Shown: positions 60,418 to 64,000 of the stretch, one piece after another
Position numbering within the stretch: the first letter of the stretch is position 1
Layout: every line of letters starts with the position of its first letter
NCBI RefSeq assembly: GCF_900116045.1
Contig: NZ_LT630450.1
Span: 1,479,501-1,543,500 of the forward strand
Length of the DNA: 64,000 bases
Origin: Desulfovibrio piger
GTDB lineage: Bacteria; Desulfobacterota; Desulfovibrionia; Desulfovibrionales; Desulfovibrionaceae
Direction of reading: 5' to 3'
Notes under the pieces: model-generated
What the model was told of the DNA's origin: nothing
Database searches by the model: none
Seen by the model: only the letters and a program-made list of their open reading frames with translations
Translations under genes and position numbers: made by a program

Positions 60418-62331
60418 ATGCCGTCCACCCCCTTTTCCTTCGCCTTCGTTTCCAACTCCGCTGTGGTGGCAGAAAAAGTCCAGGCCTATGCCCAGGAACA
60501 CGGCTGGCCGCTGGAAGAAGTCCGCCTGGCCACCATGGAGGAGGCCCTGCCCGTGGCCAGACGCCTGTTCGCCCAGGGCGTGGACGTGATCCTGGGCGGC
60601 GGCGGGACCGGCAAGCTCCTGCGCCGTCACCTCAACGAACCCGTCGTCACCATCTCCCGCAGCCACATGTCCATCCTGCAGGCCCTGATGGAAGCCCGCG
60701 AATACACGGACAATGTGGCCGTGACCTGCTATGACGCCATCCCCCCCTGGACGGAACTGTTCTCCCGCCTGCTGCACATCCGCCTGCAGCCCATCCGCTT
60801 CACCAATTCCCGCGAACTGACCCTGGGCATCACCCAGGCCATCGCCCAGGGCGCCGGCTGCGTCGTGGGGGGCGGCGTCTGCGTCTCCATCGCCCAGGCC
60901 CACCACTGCCCGGGCATCGTGGTCTGCCCGGGCAACGAGGCCCTGGAGCGGGCCTTCGAGGAAGCGTCCAACATCGCCCAGGCCCGCCGCCGTGACCGCG
61001 AGCACGCGGCCTGGCTCCAGGACGTGGTCGATGCCCTGCATGAAGGGGTCATCGGTGTCGATCCCGCGGGCAAGCTGGCCATCAGCAACCCCGTGGCCAG
61101 GCAGGCCCTGGGGCGGGAGCGCCTCCGGGACGGCTGGGCGCTGCAGCACCTCGGCCTTGCCCAGAGCCTGGAGACGGGGCGGCCCACGGAAGGCACCCTG
61201 AAAGGGGAGAACGGCCAGGATCTCGTTTTCACCAGCAGCGCCGTGGTGGTCGACGGCATCCAGAAAGGGGCCCTGAGCGTCCTGACGCCCGACGTGGTCC
61301 TGACGGACCTGCAGCGGCGGCTCAAGCATTCCCGCCAGGCGGGCCTGCGGGCCAGGTTCACGCTGAACGACCTGCTGGGCGAAAGCCCCTCCATGCAGAC
61401 CCTGCGGGTCCACGCCCAGCGTTTCGCCGAATCCGACGCGGTGGTCTACATCCACGGGGAAAGCGGGACGGGCAAGGAACTGCTGGCACATGCCATCCAT
61501 AACGCCAGCCCCCGGCGCCACGCGGCCTTCGTGGCCGTCAACTGCGGCGCCCTGCCGGAAAGCCTGCTGGAGAGCGAACTGTTCGGCTATGCCGAGGGGG
61601 CGTTCACCGGTGCCCGCCGCGGCGGCAAGCAGGGCCTGTTCGAACTGGCCCAGGACGGCACCATCTTCCTGGACGAGATAGCGGACATCAGCGCCGCCGT
61701 ACAGGTCAGGCTCCTGCGTGTCCTGGAAAGCGGCGAGATCTTCCGCCTTGGCGGCGACAGGCCCGTGACCGTCAATGCCCGTGTGGTCTGCTCCTCCTGG
61801 AAAGACCTTGTGCAGGAGGTCAGGGAAGGGCGCTTCCGGGCCGACCTCTATTACCGCCTGACGCTGCTGCGCCTGGAGATGCCCCCCCTGCGCGAACGCC
61901 TCCAGGACATGACCCTGCTGGTCCGGCACATCATGCGCCGCATGGGGATGATCCACAAAAAGATGACCCCCGAGGCCATCGAGCTCCTGTGCAGCTATCC
62001 CTGGCCCGGCAACGTGCGCGAGCTGGACGCGCTGCTGCGCCGCTACTGCCTGATGTCCACCAGCGATACCTGCCAGATGCCCCTGCTGCGGGAACTGCTG
62101 CTGGACATGCGCCAGACGCAGGGCATCCTGGCCTCGCCCGGCAGGGCATCCGAAAAACGGGAGGAACAGGACCTGCCCGCAAACGGCAGCCTGCGCCAGC
62201 GCCTGCGCCTCATGGAAAAAAAGATCATCCGGCAGGAACTGGCCCGCCAGCAGTACAGCAAAAAAAGCACCGCCCGTTCCCTGGGCATCAGCCTCAATAC
62301 CCTCTGGCGCAAGATGTGCGATGCCGACTAG
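60418..62331 (+). CDS. Sigma-54-dependent activator with PrpR-N sensor domain
   Basis: 637-residue enhancer-binding protein. Residues about 5-180 resemble PrpR_N ([45 protein letters not shown]), which in PrpR binds a small carboxylate. A PAS-like region (about 200-310) follows. The AAA+ domain (about 325-560) has Walker A GESGTGKE (about 347), GAFTGA (about 393) contacting sigma-54, Walker B DEIADIS and [14 protein letters not shown] Fis-type helix-turn-helix ends the protein ([20 protein letters not shown]). It lies downstream of the DASS gene with a perfect sigma-54 promoter before the operon, so autogenous or cis control is likely. The ligand is unknown. Confidence 0.93.
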   Translation: MPSTPFSFAFVSNSAVVAEKVQAYAQEHGWPLEEVRLATMEEALPVARRLFAQGVDVILGGGGTGKLLRRHLNEPVVTISRSHMSILQALMEAREYTDNVAVTCYDAIPPWTELFSRLLHIRLQPIRFTNSRELTLGITQAIAQGAGCVVGGGVCVSIAQAHHCPGIVVCPGNEALERAFEEASNIAQARRRDREHAAWLQDVVDALHEGVIGVDPAGKLAISNPVARQALGRERLRDGWALQHLGLAQSLETGRPTEGTLKGENGQDLVFTSSAVVVDGIQKGALSVLTPDVVLTDLQRRLKHSRQAGLRARFTLNDLLGESPSMQTLRVHAQRFAESDAVVYIHGESGTGKELLAHAIHNASPRRHAAFVAVNCGALPESLLESELFGYAEGAFTGARRGGKQGLFELAQDGTIFLDEIADISAAVQVRLLRVLESGEIFRLGGDRPVTVNARVVCSSWKDLVQEVREGRFRADLYYRLTLLRLEMPPLRERLQDMTLLVRHIMRRMGMIHKKMTPEAIELLCSYPWPGNVRELDALLRRYCLMSTSDTCQMPLLRELLLDMRQTQGILASPGRASEKREEQDLPANGSLRQRLRLMEKKIIRQELARQQYSKKSTARSLGISLNTLWRKMCDAD

Positions 62332-62569
62332 GGCGGGAGGCACGGGGCGCCGCCATCCGGCCCCGGCACAGAAAAAACGCTTGAAAAAAGACGCCGAACG
62401 TTGCATTCTCCGGGCGTTCCAACGCCGCGCACAGCCGTTGTCTTCCGGGTCCGCCCGGACGGCAGGGGCTCTTTGGCGTTTTCCTTTTTCCGGTGCACAC
62501 CGTGCCGTGTCCCGGCAGGGCACAGGCTCCCTCCCAAGGCACACCCTTTTCCATCTCCAGGAGTGATAC
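62332..62569. other. 238-bp gap before tolQ
   Basis: GC-rich; contains TTGAAA at 62381-62386 without a good -10 partner, and AGGAGTGA directly before tolQ as ribosome site. Presumably holds the tolQ promoter. Confidence 0.4.
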
Positions 62570-63265
62570 ATGGAGTTCAGTTTCTTTTCGATGATCAGCC
62601 AGGCCAGTCTCGTGGCCAAGATCGTGCTGTGCATCCTGGTGCTCATGTCCGTGGGCAGCTGGGGCATGATGATCCAGAAAACCCTGGCCCTCAACGCCGC
62701 CTACCGCAAGGCCCTGCAGGGCACCGACCTGTTCGAGAAGGCCCCCAGCCTGCGCGAGGCCGTGCTCTCCCTGGGCTCCGACCGCGCCTCCCCGCTCTAT
62801 TTCGTGGCCCATCAGGGCGTGATGGAGTTCAACCGCTCCAAGGAGGCCGGCAACAGCAGCGAGATCGTGGTGGACAACGTGCGCCGCTCCCTGCGCCAGG
62901 GCGTGGCCAGCGAGATGGCCCGCCTGGAGCGCTCCCTTTCCCTGCTGGCCACCACCGCCAACACGGCCCCCTTCATCGGCCTGTTCGGCACGGTGTGGGG
63001 CATCATGCACTCCTTCCACTCCATCGGCCTGCTCAAGTCCGCCTCCCTGGCCACGGTGGCCCCCGGCATCTCCGAAGCCCTGGTGGCCACGGCCATCGGC
63101 CTGGGCGTGGCCGTGCCCGCCACCATCGGGTTCAACATCTTCATGGGCAAGCTCTCGCAGGTGGACACCCTGCTGGTGAACTTTGCCGGCGTGTTCCTCA
63201 ACCGCGTGCAGCGCGAACTCAATGCCCACCGCCCCGTGCAGCGCACGGGCGCCACGGAGATGTAA
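62570..63265 (+). CDS. tolQ: TolQ / ExbB-family proton-channel protein
   Basis: 231-residue inner-membrane protein with three helices. The conserved [27 protein letters not shown] and [24 protein letters not shown] are the TolQ/ExbB signatures, the channel-lining Thr in the second and third helices included. With TolR it harvests the proton motive force to drive the Tol-Pal envelope machine. First gene of tolQRA; tolR follows 1 bp after its stop. Confidence 0.92.
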   Translation: MEFSFFSMISQASLVAKIVLCILVLMSVGSWGMMIQKTLALNAAYRKALQGTDLFEKAPSLREAVLSLGSDRASPLYFVAHQGVMEFNRSKEAGNSSEIVVDNVRRSLRQGVASEMARLERSLSLLATTANTAPFIGLFGTVWGIMHSFHSIGLLKSASLATVAPGISEALVATAIGLGVAVPATIGFNIFMGKLSQVDTLLVNFAGVFLNRVQRELNAHRPVQRTGATEM

Positions 63266-63266
63266 G

Positions 63267-63722
<456 letters not shown>

Positions 63723-63728
63723 TCAGCG

Positions 63729-64000
63729 ATGAACTGGGCCTCGTATCTTCTTTCCCTCTGCCTGCATCTGGCGGTCTTCCTGCTGATCATGTTCTGGCCC
63801 AGCTCGCCGCCGGTGAACCTGGAGACGCCGCCGGTGATGATCAGCCTGGTGGACGGCGCTCCGGGCGGCAACCGCACGCCCTCGAGCATCCTGGGCAAGA
63901 TGGGCAAGCCCACGGACGGCCCCAAGGACGTCTCGCCCCCGGCCAAAAAGGCCGACGCGGCCGCGCCCGAACGGCCGGAGGTCAAGGCCGACCCCACGGC
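63729..64000 (+). CDS. TolA/TonB-family protein, N-terminal part, cut by window edge
   Basis: First 90 residues only. An N-terminal helix (about 5-22: YLLSLCLHLAVFLLIMFW, with a His as in the SHLS-type motif) anchors the protein, followed by a Pro-, Lys- and Ala-rich region (GKPTDGPKDVSPPAKKADAAAPE) that usually spans the periplasm. Position after tolQ-tolR argues for TolA, but TonB is not excluded without the C-terminus. Confidence 0.75.
   Translation, partial: MNWASYLLSLCLHLAVFLLIMFWPSSPPVNLETPPVMISLVDGAPGGNRTPSSILGKMGKPTDGPKDVSPPAKKADAAAPERPEVKADPT

Overview
The window comes from a high-GC delta-proteobacterial sulfate reducer, most likely a Desulfovibrio of the D. piger / D. fairfieldensis type. 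The evidence is a canonical DsrC with its C-terminal cysteine pair (26454-26771), a class I hybrid-cluster protein with a Crp/Fnr regulator and a matching operator (44303-46812), LarC, RNase J and an AcuB-like CBS-ACT protein. The species-level guess is inference.

Layout. 1-6180 is housekeeping: RNase R (cut by the window edge), a Bax-inhibitor-1 protein, a periplasmic cyclophilin, ruvC, a YebC-type factor, rlmE and tRNA-Ala(CGC) with its own promoter and terminator. 6294-19340 is a surface-polysaccharide island starting just after the tRNA: a cupin protein, the GDP-L-fucose pathway (gmd, fcl), a TupA-like ATP-grasp protein, an ABC exporter, a methyltransferase, a DUF268 protein, an alpha-1,2-fucosyltransferase and four further glycosyltransferases. 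Parts are strikingly AT-rich, as in recent transfer. 19429-21779 is a Pho-box-preceded PiT phosphate transporter. 22600-28974 holds a TrmI-type tRNA methyltransferase, a class A penicillin-binding protein, dsrC, a CBS-ACT protein and larC. 29097-29624 is a secreted proline-rich repeat protein. 29691-33112 is a DAACS symporter plus a cysteine-desulfidase-like gene, bracketed by two inverted copies of an IS200-type left end; one copy still carries a dead transposase fragment.

33176-40091 is the phosphate-starvation locus: phoB-phoR-pstB-phoU on the minus strand and pstS-pstC-pstA on the plus strand, with a Pho box in front of each. Together with the PiT gene, three 18-bp boxes share CGTCACNNNNNTGTAAC. 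40448-42809 holds cmk, hisC and a universal stress protein. 43005-46728 is an apparent nitrosative-stress unit (hcp, HcpR-like regulator, flavodoxin, NimA-like flavoprotein). 46865-52793 holds a DUF697-like protein with a long Gly/Ala repeat, a MltB-type transglycosylase, a CI-like repressor lacking the S24 catalytic residues, and hflKC. 53149-56293 is RNase J and a TolC-type protein. 56502-62331 is the most unusual unit: a near-perfect sigma-54 promoter drives a TauE/SafE exporter, a PAPS-type sulfotransferase and an SLC13/DASS anion transporter, followed by a PrpR-N sigma-54 activator with tandem repeats upstream. The window ends in tolQ-tolR-tolA.

The best candidates for something undescribed are the sigma-54-controlled sulfotransferase/exporter/anion-transporter system and the glycine-rich repeat protein at 46865-48718. 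The Pho-box regulon, the Hcp operator and the IS200 relics are well supported by sequence alone.
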